A stretch of DNA of 8,190 bases from positions 1 through 8,190 of the forward strand of contig CAILAF010000339.1 of assembly GCA_903832075.1 (NCBI GenBank), written 5' to 3'. Shown here one piece after another: positions 1 to 6,561 of the stretch (positions within the stretch are counted from its first letter, which is position 1; every line of letters begins with the position of its first letter). Source of the DNA: an uncultured Chitinophagaceae bacterium (lineage in GTDB: Bacteria > Bacteroidota > Bacteroidia > Chitinophagales > Chitinophagaceae). The notes under the pieces were generated by a model that saw nothing but the letters and a program-made list of their open reading frames with translations, had not been told where the DNA came from and did not search any database. A program made the translations under genes and the position numbers.

Positions 1-9
1 ACCAATGTT

Positions 10-399
10 ATGTCAACCAAACCATTTACCTTTTACCAAAAGGCTTCGTTTTTAATGATTATATATACAGTATTAGGAATATTAGAAGCACTTTTGAAAG
101 GTACATTCACTACACCGGATTCTTCCTTTGCTATAGGATTTCTTATAGGTCAATTTATTGGTTTTGGAGTACTATTACTCTTTGCTTATTTGTTATGGAA
201 AGAAAAATATTGGGTAATATTTATTCTGTATGTAATTCTTGCCGTCAGAGTGATAGTTCCCATATTTTTTAATCATGAAATATTGAACGATCCTACATCG
301 CTGTTCGCTATTTTAAGTTATTTCTCCATTGCTTGTCTTGTAACTGCCATTTTATGTATTACAAAGGCAAATGCACAAAAGAAAGCAGCATCAAAATAA
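10..399 (+). CDS. small four-helix membrane protein, unknown function
   Basis: I do not recognise this 129-residue protein. It is strongly hydrophobic, with four likely transmembrane segments at about residues 13-29, 40-63, 67-88 and 98-118. The connecting loops are short, and the lysine-rich tail (NAQKKAASK) is probably cytoplasmic. There is no signal peptide apart from the first helix and no obvious catalytic motif. The ATG at 10 gives a plausible N-terminus (MSTKPFTFYQK), but the frame stays open to the window edge, so an upstream start cannot be excluded. An ATG at 5 lies in another frame. The gene is followed on the same strand, after a 65-bp gap, by a secreted protein; the gap is wide enough that co-transcription is uncertain. 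It is real on grounds of length, clean hydrophobic periodicity and fit with its neighbours. Confidence 0.75.
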   Translation: MSTKPFTFYQKASFLMIIYTVLGILEALLKGTFTTPDSSFAIGFLIGQFIGFGVLLLFAYLLWKEKYWVIFILYVILAVRVIVPIFFNHEILNDPTSLFAILSYFSIACLVTAILCITKANAQKKAASK

Positions 400-419
400 T
401 TGTTTCTCGGTATAGAACA

Positions 420-434
420 TTTCAATTATTGAAA
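420..434 (+). repeat. short inverted repeat in the 400-464 spacer
   Basis: TTTCAA (420-425), a TTA loop and TTGAAA (429-434) form a perfect 6-bp stem between the membrane-protein gene and the next gene. It is AT-rich and lacks a following T-run, so it is weak as a terminator and could be chance. No TAnnTTTG promoter is evident in this spacer; the nearest resemblance is TATTTTTA at 445-452. Confidence 0.2.
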
Positions 435-464
435 ACTTCAATCGTATTTTTATAAAAAAACAAT

Positions 465-1280
465 ATGAAAGGTTATAGTATTATTCTTTTACTAATTCTA
501 TCAACTCACTATTCTTTGGCACAGCCAACAAACAAATATCAGAAAGAACTTGTAAAAGAATTGAATGAAGTTCTAAAGCACAATTTACCAATGTCTTTTT
601 ATTATGGATATGAAGGTAAATTTGAAATTGACTCCTTCTTCGCTGTTACAAATGAAGGAATTTTATCAGTCACTTATAAGATCACTAATGATACTTCATA
701 TCATAGAATTAGAATGACCGCACCATTAAATAAAATTGAATATGTTGATGGAGATGGAGGTTTATCGCTTTCAGATAATTCTGTACAAATTTTTGTAAGT
801 AGCAATGAACATACCGATTGGCAAAAAAGCAATGAATCATCTCATCGTTTGTGGTTTGAACGTTTACCAAAAGAAGATAAATATGCAGACAAAAGACATG
901 AAATATCTAAGTTAATTGACATGATGAATGAAAGTTCATTGAATGGAACATGGATTCCTATTCAACAAGAATTTTCCGGAAAAGAATTATCAAAAACAGT
1001 TTATGAAAAACAAAAGCTTATTATAGCTGAAGGCAATTATACAGTTATCGCTGAGAGTATTGATAAAGGAATTGTAAAATATAGAAGACCAAAGCAATTA
1101 GACATTTACGGAAAAGAAGGAGTTAATGCCGATAAACATTTTACTGCCATTTATAAATTTGAAAACGATGAGTTGACAATATGTTACAATTTAGCAGGCA
1201 ACAGTTATCCTGAAACATTTGAAACAAAAGATAAGCCAATGTATTTTCTTTCCATCTTTAAAAAAGAGATGAAGAAATAA
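465..1280 (+). CDS. secreted protein with C-terminal TIGR03067-like domain
   Basis: A 271-residue protein with a clear Sec signal peptide (MKGYSIILLLILSTHYSLAQ; cleavage probably just before or after Q20), so it is likely periplasmic. Residues 159-268 resemble the TIGR03067 domain, a lipocalin-like fold best known from Planctomycetes. Matching features in order are LNGTW at 159-163, a GKEL turn at 172-175, the strand KLIIAEGNYTV at 184-194, KQLDI at 210-214, FTAIYKFENDELTICY at 226-241, the PETFETK motif at 249-255 and a closing LSIFKKE at 262-268. Residues 21-155 are unrecognised; they look like mixed helix and beta strand. The biochemical role of TIGR03067 is unknown, so function is left open. 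Translation starts at an ATG without a Shine-Dalgarno, as is usual in Bacteroidota. The stop lies one base from the stop of the convergent lipoprotein gene. The domain call rests on remembered consensus, not a profile search. Confidence 0.8.
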   Translation: MKGYSIILLLILSTHYSLAQPTNKYQKELVKELNEVLKHNLPMSFYYGYEGKFEIDSFFAVTNEGILSVTYKITNDTSYHRIRMTAPLNKIEYVDGDGGLSLSDNSVQIFVSSNEHTDWQKSNESSHRLWFERLPKEDKYADKRHEISKLIDMMNESSLNGTWIPIQQEFSGKELSKTVYEKQKLIIAEGNYTVIAESIDKGIVKYRRPKQLDIYGKEGVNADKHFTAIYKFENDELTICYNLAGNSYPETFETKDKPMYFLSIFKKEMKK

Positions 1281-1281
1281 A

Positions 1282-1857
1282 TCACTTCTTCCTAAAATCA
1301 ATAGAATCTTTTACTTCACCACAAGTAAGCATTTTTTTAGGAATATATGGATTGCGTATATCAGATGAATTGCTTAACCAATCTGCACCATCATTATTAA
1401 ATGCCATTGGGCAGTGTTCTAAATAAATCACTTCCTTATCATATTTAACAGCTCTAATCAAATCAAACAATTCGGTACTTGTCATTTGAAAAGATTTCCG
1501 TTTGGCCTCCAGATTCTTTTCCTTTAACATACCATTTAATTCAGCCGAAATACTTTCGGCAAAAGATCTTGCTGTTGAAATTATTGCAGTGTCTGCATTT
1601 AATTGATTGACAGGTAAACTATCAGCATCTTTAATCAGTTTTCTGGCATATACATTAATATTGGTATCAAGCTCTATAATAAAATTATCTTTCAAATGAT
1701 AATAATCCGTCATTAATTGAGCAAACGATTGATTGAATATTTCGCTATTCACTTTTTGTACCAACGGACCTTGTACGGAAGCTTTCTTATCATTGCCATC
1801 ATTACTATTACAAGCCATCAACAGTAATATAAACGCTATAATAGAGAAATTTTTCAT
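1282..1857 (-). CDS. DUF3347 domain lipoprotein
   Basis: A 191-residue lipoprotein when started at the second Met (1857). The signal MKNFSIIAFILLLMAC ends in a lipobox (L-M-A-C) with Cys16 as the lipidation site. A start at 1866 would add only MFF and would leave almost no leader behind the promoter candidate at 1874-1881, so 1857 is preferred. The mature part has a helical stretch with YYHLKDNFI, as at the start of DUF3347. It ends in that family's signature: HCPMAFNNDGADWLS, then IRNPY, then KKMLTCGEV. DUF3347 occurs alone or at the C-terminus of CusB-type efflux adaptors in Bacteroidota. The conserved Cys-Pro-Met and Met-Leu-x-Cys suggest copper or other soft-metal binding; that is inference. 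No efflux gene is adjacent. The gene is convergent with the TIGR03067-like gene and divergent from the ABC-F gene. Confidence 0.85.
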   Translation of the reverse strand: MKNFSIIAFILLLMACNSNDGNDKKASVQGPLVQKVNSEIFNQSFAQLMTDYYHLKDNFIIELDTNINVYARKLIKDADSLPVNQLNADTAIISTARSFAESISAELNGMLKEKNLEAKRKSFQMTSTELFDLIRAVKYDKEVIYLEHCPMAFNNDGADWLSNSSDIRNPYIPKKMLTCGEVKDSIDFRKK

Positions 1858-1862
1858 AAAAA

Positions 1863-1880
1863 ACATTTGTCAACAAATGT
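1863..1880. repeat. perfect 8-bp inverted repeat, candidate operator
   Basis: ACATTTGT (1863-1870), CA, then ACAAATGT (1873-1880) form a perfect dyad with a 2-nt centre. It overlaps the minus-strand -7 candidate and the predicted transcription start of the lipoprotein gene, in the spacer shared with the divergent ABC-F gene. Its position suits a repressor site, but a role is not shown. Confidence 0.4.
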
Positions 1881-1881
1881 A
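1874..1881 (-). promoter_or_regulatory. Bacteroidota -7 element for the lipoprotein gene
   Basis: On the minus strand this reads TACATTTG, an exact match to the Bacteroidota -7 consensus TAnnTTTG. Transcription would begin near 1867-1870, giving a leader of about 10-13 nt to the ATG at 1857. No convincing -33 TTTG is present at the expected distance, so the call rests on the -7 match and position. Confidence 0.5.
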
Positions 1882-1906
1882 AAATAAAAAATGAACTGTA
1901 TCCCTT

Positions 1907-1914
1907 TACCTTTG
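1907..1914 (+). promoter_or_regulatory. Bacteroidota -7 element for the ABC-F gene
   Basis: TACCTTTG followed by CCGTCC exactly matches TAnnTTTG and looks like strong -7 regions in Chitinophagaceae. The expected start of transcription is near 1919-1922, leaving a leader of about 27-30 nt before the ATG at 1949. That leader contains AAAAGGAA, about 14 nt from the ATG, too far to be a normal ribosome binding site. No clear -33 box is seen. Confidence 0.6.
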
Positions 1915-1948
1915 CCGTCCTGAAATAAAAAGGAATAATACTTAGTTT

Positions 1949-3925
1949 ATGCTGATTGGTTTACAAAATGTAACATTTGAATTTGGCGCAAGAGTAATTG
2001 TAGAAGATGCAACCTGGCATATTCAACCCGGCGATCGTGTTGGATTAATTGGTTATAACGGGACCGGAAAATCTACGCTGTTAAAAGTTTTAGTTGGACA
2101 ATATACTCCGTCAAAAGGTTCTGTTGAAAAAAGTCGTGATACAACAATTGGTTATTTGCATCAAGATCTTTTAAGTTTTGATACGAATGAATCTATTTTA
2201 GAAGTTGCCATGGGTGCTTTTGAAAGAGTAAAAGAATTGGAAAAAGAAATCGAAGACTTAGGAAAGAAATTAGAAACACATAGTGATGATGAAGCGCTTT
2301 TATTCGAATACAGCGAAAGATTACATGATTTAGAGCTTGCAGGCGGTTATACTATTCATCATAGAACTGAAGAAGTATTACAAGGATTAGGTTTTGAGAA
2401 TGACCATTTGCATCGTCCTTATAAAGAATTTAGTGGTGGTTGGAGAATGCGTGTGTTATTGGCTAAAATGATCTTACAACAACCTGATGTTTTATTATTA
2501 GATGAACCTACGAATCACTTGGATTTACCTTCTATTGAATGGTTGGAAAAATATTTATTGCATTACCAGGGAAGCGTTGTAATTGTAAGTCATGATAAAT
2601 ATTTTTTAAACAGAATGGTAAATAAAATTGTTGAAGTATATCAACAACAATTACATATTTACAGCGGCGATTATAGTTATTATGAGCAAGAGAAAGCCAT
2701 TAGAATTGAAATGCAGCAAAAGGCTTATGAGAATCAACAGGATTATATTCGTCAGCAGGAAAGATTTGTAGAACGCTTTAAAGCTAAAGCCAGCAAAGCT
2801 GCTGCTGCACAAAGTATTGTTAAACGTTTAGATAAAATAGAACGCATTGAAAGTGTTCAGTTAGAAAGACCTAACATAAAAATTAATTTTCAGGTTGAGA
2901 AACAACCGGGCAGAATCATTGCATCATTAAAAGATGTACATAAAAGTTTCGGTGATATTAATATTGTTAATCACGCCAATGCAGAAATAGATCGCGGTGA
3001 TAAAATTGCATTGATCGGTGCAAACGGAAAAGGTAAATCAACCTTACTAAGAATATTTGCAGGCACAGAAACTTTCGAAGGAAAAAGAGAATGGGGACAT
3101 AATGTTGAAGAAAGTTTTTATGCGCAACATCAATTAGAAGCATTGAATGTCAACAATACTATTTTAGAAGAGATGATGGAATGTGGCAGTAAAAAAACAG
3201 AATTAGAATTAAGAAGTTTATTGGGATGTTTTTTATTTAGCGGTGATGATGCAGATAAAAGAATAAAAATTTTAAGTGGTGGTGAAAAAGCAAGAGTTGC
3301 TTTGGCAAAAGTAATTGTAAGCAAATCTAACTTTTTAATGTTGGATGAACCTACCAATCACTTAGACATGCATAGTGTAGAATTATTAGCTGATGCATTA
3401 AATAAATACGAAGGCAGTTTGATATTGGTAAGTCATGATCGTTATTTTATTTCTAAAACAGCGAATAAAATTTGGGAAATTGTAGATCATAGGATAAAAG
3501 AATTTAAAGGAAACTATCAGGAATGGGTTGAATGGAATGAAAGAATGGCAAAGCAGAAGAATGAAAAGAAAGAAATTAAAGATGACAGAAAAGAGATGAC
3601 TGATGATAGAAAGAAAAATAATGAAATTAAAAAAACAAATCCGTCATCTGTCATCAATCATCAGTCATCTTTGCCTAACAAACCTATCAATAAAGAATTA
3701 CAAAAATTACAAAAGCAATTTTCCAAAATAGAACAAGATATTTCTGCATTGAATGAAAAGAAAAAAAATATTGAAGCAGGATTATCAAATCCGGATAGTT
3801 ATAAAGATCCAAATAAATTTGCGCAATTAGAGAAAGATTATGCCAACACACAACATTTGATTTCCATTACTAATAAAAAATATGAAGAGTTATTTGAGAA
3901 GATTATGGAAATGGAAAACGAATAA
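1949..3925 (+). CDS. ABC-F family ATPase, YheS/Uup-like
   Basis: A 658-residue soluble protein with two ABC ATPase domains in tandem and no membrane segments, the ABC-F layout. Members bind the ribosomal E site and modulate or rescue translation. Domain 1: Walker A GYNGTGKST (35-43), Q-loop Q72, a helical arm insertion at about 83-130, signature FSGGWRMR (161-168), Walker B VLLLDEPTNHLD (181-192) with catalytic E186, and switch SHD (214-216). The charged P-site tRNA-interacting linker spans about 241-305. Domain 2: Walker A GANGKGKST (357-365), Q393, signature LSGGEKARV (442-450), Walker B with E467, and SHD (495-497). A C-terminal coiled coil runs from about 580 to 657, after a low-complexity hinge (535-578) that includes an unusual heptamer repeat. 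The FSGGWRMR and GLGF segments resemble E. coli YheS, suggesting a housekeeping factor rather than an antibiotic-resistance ABC-F. Both catalytic glutamates are intact. Confidence 0.95.
   Translation: MLIGLQNVTFEFGARVIVEDATWHIQPGDRVGLIGYNGTGKSTLLKVLVGQYTPSKGSVEKSRDTTIGYLHQDLLSFDTNESILEVAMGAFERVKELEKEIEDLGKKLETHSDDEALLFEYSERLHDLELAGGYTIHHRTEEVLQGLGFENDHLHRPYKEFSGGWRMRVLLAKMILQQPDVLLLDEPTNHLDLPSIEWLEKYLLHYQGSVVIVSHDKYFLNRMVNKIVEVYQQQLHIYSGDYSYYEQEKAIRIEMQQKAYENQQDYIRQQERFVERFKAKASKAAAAQSIVKRLDKIERIESVQLERPNIKINFQVEKQPGRIIASLKDVHKSFGDINIVNHANAEIDRGDKIALIGANGKGKSTLLRIFAGTETFEGKREWGHNVEESFYAQHQLEALNVNNTILEEMMECGSKKTELELRSLLGCFLFSGDDADKRIKILSGGEKARVALAKVIVSKSNFLMLDEPTNHLDMHSVELLADALNKYEGSLILVSHDRYFISKTANKIWEIVDHRIKEFKGNYQEWVEWNERMAKQKNEKKEIKDDRKEMTDDRKKNNEIKKTNPSSVINHQSSLPNKPINKELQKLQKQFSKIEQDISALNEKKKNIEAGLSNPDSYKDPNKFAQLEKDYANTQHLISITNKKYEELFEKIMEMENE
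3580..3670. repeat. opposed GTCATC-type heptamer arrays inside the ABC-F gene
   Basis: From 3643 to 3670 there are four consecutive heptamers: GTCATCT, GTCATCA, ATCATCA, GTCATCT. From 3580 to 3607 the same unit occurs in the opposite orientation on the same 7-nt phase: AGATGAC, a degenerate AGAAAAG, AGATGAC, TGATGAT. As a result AGATGACTGATGAT (3594-3607) and ATCATCAGTCATCT (3657-3670) are perfect 14-bp inverted repeats around a 49-nt A-rich centre. The tract is read in frame and encodes the hinge between the second ATPase domain and the coiled coil. It resembles an inserted palindromic repeat element, but could be local slippage; no target duplication was identified. Confidence 0.6.
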
Positions 3926-3946
3926 TTGAAAATCTAATATTCAATT
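3924..3946. terminator. possible weak bidirectional terminator between ABC-F and hutG
   Basis: AATTGAA (3924-3930) and TTCAATT (3940-3946) form a 7-bp stem with a 9-nt loop across the 8-bp gap between two convergent stop codons. The stem is AT-rich and no clean T-run follows, so it is only a candidate. Confidence 0.3.
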
Positions 3947-4983
3947 GCTTTAATAAAATCGCTTACTAAATAACTCAATAATTTTCCTGTTGATTCATCA
4001 CTTCTTCCATCAGATAAAACTGTTGCGCCTTCACAAATATGTAAATAAGCAGGTTTACTGTCAGCAGCAGTAAATGTAATATATTGTCTTGCATTTTGCG
4101 GAGTAATACCTACCGGTGTTGCAGCACTGCTTAATGCATATTCAATACAATCCATATCTAATTCAATACCGCATAAAGTATCATCCGTAAAACTTGATGC
4201 ATGTGCAACTGCCTGAATAAAATTTCTTTTTTCATGAATAAAAATATCTTCATAAGTAATACAATCAACAAACGGATTGTTTACCATATCCATCCAAACA
4301 TTTTGCGGAATATAATTTTCGTGTAATCCAATCACACAATACTTTTCTAAATAACCATCATCATCTGCATAACGAAAAGCATTGCCACTATGTCTTCCTT
4401 CTGTTGGACGATAATCGGCATGTGCATCTAAATTAATGGCATTGATTTGCGGTAATTCAATCACACCGGCTTTATACCAACCTTTTGCCGCGCCTTTAAT
4501 ACATGGATATGCATTATTATGTCCGCCGCCAATAACAATAGGCAATTTTTTATTTTGAGTGATAACATGAATCAATTGTTCAACTTCATCATCAATCATT
4601 ATTACGGAATGACGATAAGCATCTAATCTTTCATCATAATCATGTGCATTAGATTCAATTAATTTTTCTACCTCTGAAAAATCGAAATGACCTAATAATA
4701 AAATATCACCACCATCAAAAAAATCATTGCTTTGAATATTCAAGAACGATTGCAAAAAAGGGAGCCATGCGCTATCTGCTCCACCAATGCCGCCATTTGC
4801 TTTTACACCAATATCTTCAGGGATACCAAATAAAACAAACTTGGCTGATGATTCCTGAATTGATCTTTCTAACTCATCAATATTGTTCAATACTTGCAAA
4901 CGTTCTCCCAGCTTGGTTTCGAAGCGACGAATCTTTACCAATGAAAGAACTTCCTTTTTGTTATAGTATTTAAAGTGTTTCAT
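3934..4983 (-). CDS. hutG: formimidoylglutamase (arginase-family HutG)
   Basis: A 349-residue ureohydrolase-fold enzyme, predicted to hydrolyse N-formimidoyl-L-glutamate to glutamate and formamide, the last step of histidine degradation. All six dimanganese ligands of the family are visible: H155 in GGGHNNAYP; D186, H188 and D190 in NLDAHADYRP; and D276 and D278 in ELDMD. GRHSGNAF (196-203) corresponds to the SGN substrate loop, and HICEGA (315-320) lies in the C-terminal part, as in Bacteroidota formimidoylglutamases. The departures from classical arginase (GGGHNNA instead of GGDHS; ELDMDCIEY instead of SFDxDxxDP) and the N-terminal extension support HutG over arginase or agmatinase. The strongest argument is context: it starts 15 bp after the stop of hutI on the same strand, evidently in one operon. 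Substrate is inferred, not shown. The ATG at 4983 has no Shine-Dalgarno. Confidence 0.88.
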   Translation of the reverse strand: MKHFKYYNKKEVLSLVKIRRFETKLGERLQVLNNIDELERSIQESSAKFVLFGIPEDIGVKANGGIGGADSAWLPFLQSFLNIQSNDFFDGGDILLLGHFDFSEVEKLIESNAHDYDERLDAYRHSVIMIDDEVEQLIHVITQNKKLPIVIGGGHNNAYPCIKGAAKGWYKAGVIELPQINAINLDAHADYRPTEGRHSGNAFRYADDDGYLEKYCVIGLHENYIPQNVWMDMVNNPFVDCITYEDIFIHEKRNFIQAVAHASSFTDDTLCGIELDMDCIEYALSSAATPVGITPQNARQYITFTAADSKPAYLHICEGATVLSDGRSDESTGKLLSYLVSDFIKAIEY

Positions 4984-4998
4984 GAAAAATAAATATAG

Positions 4999-6237
4999 TT
5001 AAATAAATTCACCATCAATCATTACTTTATCAATCAAATTATTTCCGAATGAATAAGGTAAGTATGCTAATGAAGGAATTGGTTTTGTAAAAATGAGATT
5101 CGCTTTTTTACCAACAGTAATACTTCCGCATTCTTCTTCAACTTCCATTGCAAATGCACCATTAATCGTTGCCGCATTAATTGCTTCTTCAGGTAACATT
5201 TTCATTTGAATGCAACTCATACTAACAACCGTATTCATATTTCCTGATGGTGATGAACCGGGATTATAATCAGACGCAATGGCAATTGTACAATTATTCT
5301 CTATTAATTTTCTTGCCGGAGGATAATTCATTCGTAAAAAATAAGCGGCTGTTGGCAACAATGTTCCAATAGTATTGGAAGAAGATAAAGATAGAATAGC
5401 ATCATCATCCATTGTTTCTAAATGATCAACAGAAAGCGCACCCAGCTTAACTCCTGTTTGAACGCCATGAGAAAGATTTAATTGATTGGCATGAATCTTT
5501 GGTTTCAATCCGTATAATTTTCCTGCATTACAAATCATTTCAGTTTCCTGCGCAGAAAAAAATCCGTCTTCGCAAAACACATCAATATAATCTGCTAATT
5601 TTTCTTTGGCAATTACAGGTAACATTTTTTCAATGATAAGTTGAATATATGCCTGATGATCAGTTTTATATTCCTGTGGAAAAGCATGCGCACCCAGAAA
5701 TGTAGATTTAATAATAATAGGCGATTTTCCTTTTAATCTTTTAATAACACGCAACATTTTTAATTCACTTTCTACAGTTAATCCATAACCACTTTTAATT
5801 TCAATAGCACCTGTTCCTAAATGCATCAATTCATTCAATCGTTTCCATGCACTATCAAACAATTCATCTTCAGTTGCATCATTTACTTTTTTTGCGGAAT
5901 TTAAAATGCCGCCACCCTTTGCAGCAATCTCAGCATAACTCAATCCATTTATTTTATCTACAAATTCATCTTCACGTGTTGCAGCAAAAACCAAATGTGT
6001 ATGGCTATCACACCAACAAGGTAAAATGGTTGCACCGTTTGCGTCAATAATGTTTGATGTTGCATGTTGAATGTTAATAGTTGAATTCATTTCACCATAA
6101 TCCAAAATGATTCCATCGCCAATAATTACATATGCATTTTCAATGATGGGCAATTCTTTTAAATCATTAGCTCGTAAAAGTTTTGTTTCGGTTCTAACAT
6201 TTACCAATTTATGTATGTTCGTGATAACTGTTTTCAT
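4999..6237 (-). CDS. hutI: imidazolonepropionase HutI
   Basis: A 412-residue amidohydrolase that opens 4-imidazolone-5-propanoate to N-formimidoyl-L-glutamate, the third step of histidine catabolism, in the cytoplasm. Numbering from the ATG at 6237, visible motifs are the metal-binding DSHTH (H79, H81) followed by LVFA.TRE.EF; the substrate loop KSGYGL (148-153); FLGAHAFP with H184; KIHANQL with metal ligand H249; SVDHLE with H272; and the catalytic/metal Asp of ASDYNPGSSP (D323). The length fits the family (about 400-420). An in-frame TTG at 6252 would extend the protein by five residues (to MNYDC), but it lies at or upstream of the predicted transcription start, and MKTVITNIHKLV is the normal-looking N-terminus, so the ATG is chosen. 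First gene of a two-gene operon with hutG. HutH and HutU are not present nearby. Confidence 0.95.
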   Translation of the reverse strand: MKTVITNIHKLVNVRTETKLLRANDLKELPIIENAYVIIGDGIILDYGEMNSTINIQHATSNIIDANGATILPCWCDSHTHLVFAATREDEFVDKINGLSYAEIAAKGGGILNSAKKVNDATEDELFDSAWKRLNELMHLGTGAIEIKSGYGLTVESELKMLRVIKRLKGKSPIIIKSTFLGAHAFPQEYKTDHQAYIQLIIEKMLPVIAKEKLADYIDVFCEDGFFSAQETEMICNAGKLYGLKPKIHANQLNLSHGVQTGVKLGALSVDHLETMDDDAILSLSSSNTIGTLLPTAAYFLRMNYPPARKLIENNCTIAIASDYNPGSSPSGNMNTVVSMSCIQMKMLPEEAINAATINGAFAMEVEEECGSITVGKKANLIFTKPIPSLAYLPYSFGNNLIDKVMIDGEFI

Positions 6238-6254
6238 GCAATCATAATTCAAAT

Positions 6255-6262
6255 CAAAAGTA
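6255..6262 (-). promoter_or_regulatory. Bacteroidota -7 element for the hutI-hutG operon
   Basis: Reads TACTTTTG on the minus strand, an exact TAnnTTTG match. Transcription would start near 6248-6251, giving a leader of about 11-14 nt before the hutI ATG at 6237; this leader length resembles that of the lipoprotein gene. No good -33 TTTG is visible upstream. Confidence 0.5.
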
Positions 6263-6264
6263 AA

Positions 6265-6276
6265 GAATTTAAATTC
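6265..6276. promoter_or_regulatory. perfect 12-bp palindrome in the hut promoter, candidate operator
   Basis: GAATTTAAATTC is a perfect palindrome lying 2 bp upstream of the minus-strand -7 element, inside the -7/-33 spacer of the predicted hut promoter. A protein bound there would block polymerase. It is AT-rich, so chance occurrence is possible, and no regulator gene is in the window. Confidence 0.35.
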
Positions 6277-6494
6277 GGTCGGGCGTTGTGTTTTAAAATA
6301 GAGATTCTATTAAACACTCAACAAAATCAGTCATTAAAAAGATAAATTGTATTTTCGCAATACGAATGATTACTTGTTTAGCCATATCATCTTCTCCAAT
6401 ACACTTTGCATGGATGTACAAAGGATTAAATTCCATGCCCGATCATTAAGTATTCTTTATCAATTACAGCTTACCCATTTTTATTCATTTTATA

Positions 6495-6522
6495 ATTGTA
6501 TTATGCAAATGCATTGTGCAAT
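6495..6522. repeat. imperfect 28-bp dyad upstream of arginase
   Basis: The symmetric parts are ATTG (6495-6498) with CAAT (6519-6522), and ATGCA (6503-6507) with TGCAT (6510-6514) around an AA centre; the 4-nt segments between them do not pair. It ends 39 bp before the arginase ATG, a sensible place for an activator or repressor site or a leader hairpin. No TAnnTTTG promoter is visible next to it, so its role is open. Confidence 0.3.
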
Positions 6523-6561
6523 TAATTAACGAACAACGAATTCTTTTCACAATAAATTGAT

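Larger units (their letters stand above)
6238..6561. other. divergent regulatory spacer between hutI and arginase
   Basis: A 324-bp region without a credible gene. The hutI-proximal end holds a TAnnTTTG promoter and a 12-bp palindrome. The arginase-proximal end holds an imperfect 28-bp dyad at 6495-6522. Between them I see only TATTTTCG at 6350-6357, a one-mismatch -7 on the plus strand that would leave a leader of about 200 nt if used for the arginase, and TACACTTTG at 6400-6408, with spacing one base too long. A 60-codon frame (6347-6529) starts with TTG and has no protein-like features. No riboswitch was recognised. Confidence 0.55.

Noticed and set aside
3130..3357. Minus-strand 75-codon frame inside the ABC-F gene
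   Set aside because: It lies wholly opposite the conserved second ATPase domain, including its signature; it is an antisense shadow.
1949..3925. ABC-F gene as an antibiotic-resistance determinant
   Set aside because: Its motifs (FSGGWRMR, the GLGF segment, the coiled-coil tail) resemble housekeeping YheS/Uup proteins, and no resistance or mobility gene is near.
4767..4973. Plus-strand 68-codon frame opposite hutG
   Set aside because: Antisense to a well-supported gene, with low-complexity His/Leu-rich translation.
5847..6050. Plus-strand 67-codon frame opposite hutI
   Set aside because: Its His/Gln/Leu-rich translation is the antisense of conserved HutI coding sequence, including the metal-binding region.
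6400..6408. TACACTTTG as the arginase promoter
   Set aside because: The spacing between TA and TTTG is three bases instead of two, and no -33 box lies at the proper distance.
6347..6529. A 60-codon plus-strand open frame in the hutI-arginase spacer
   Set aside because: It starts with TTG and its translation (rich in Phe, His, Tyr, Leu) has no domain-like features. It lies in a regulatory spacer and is best explained as a chance open frame.
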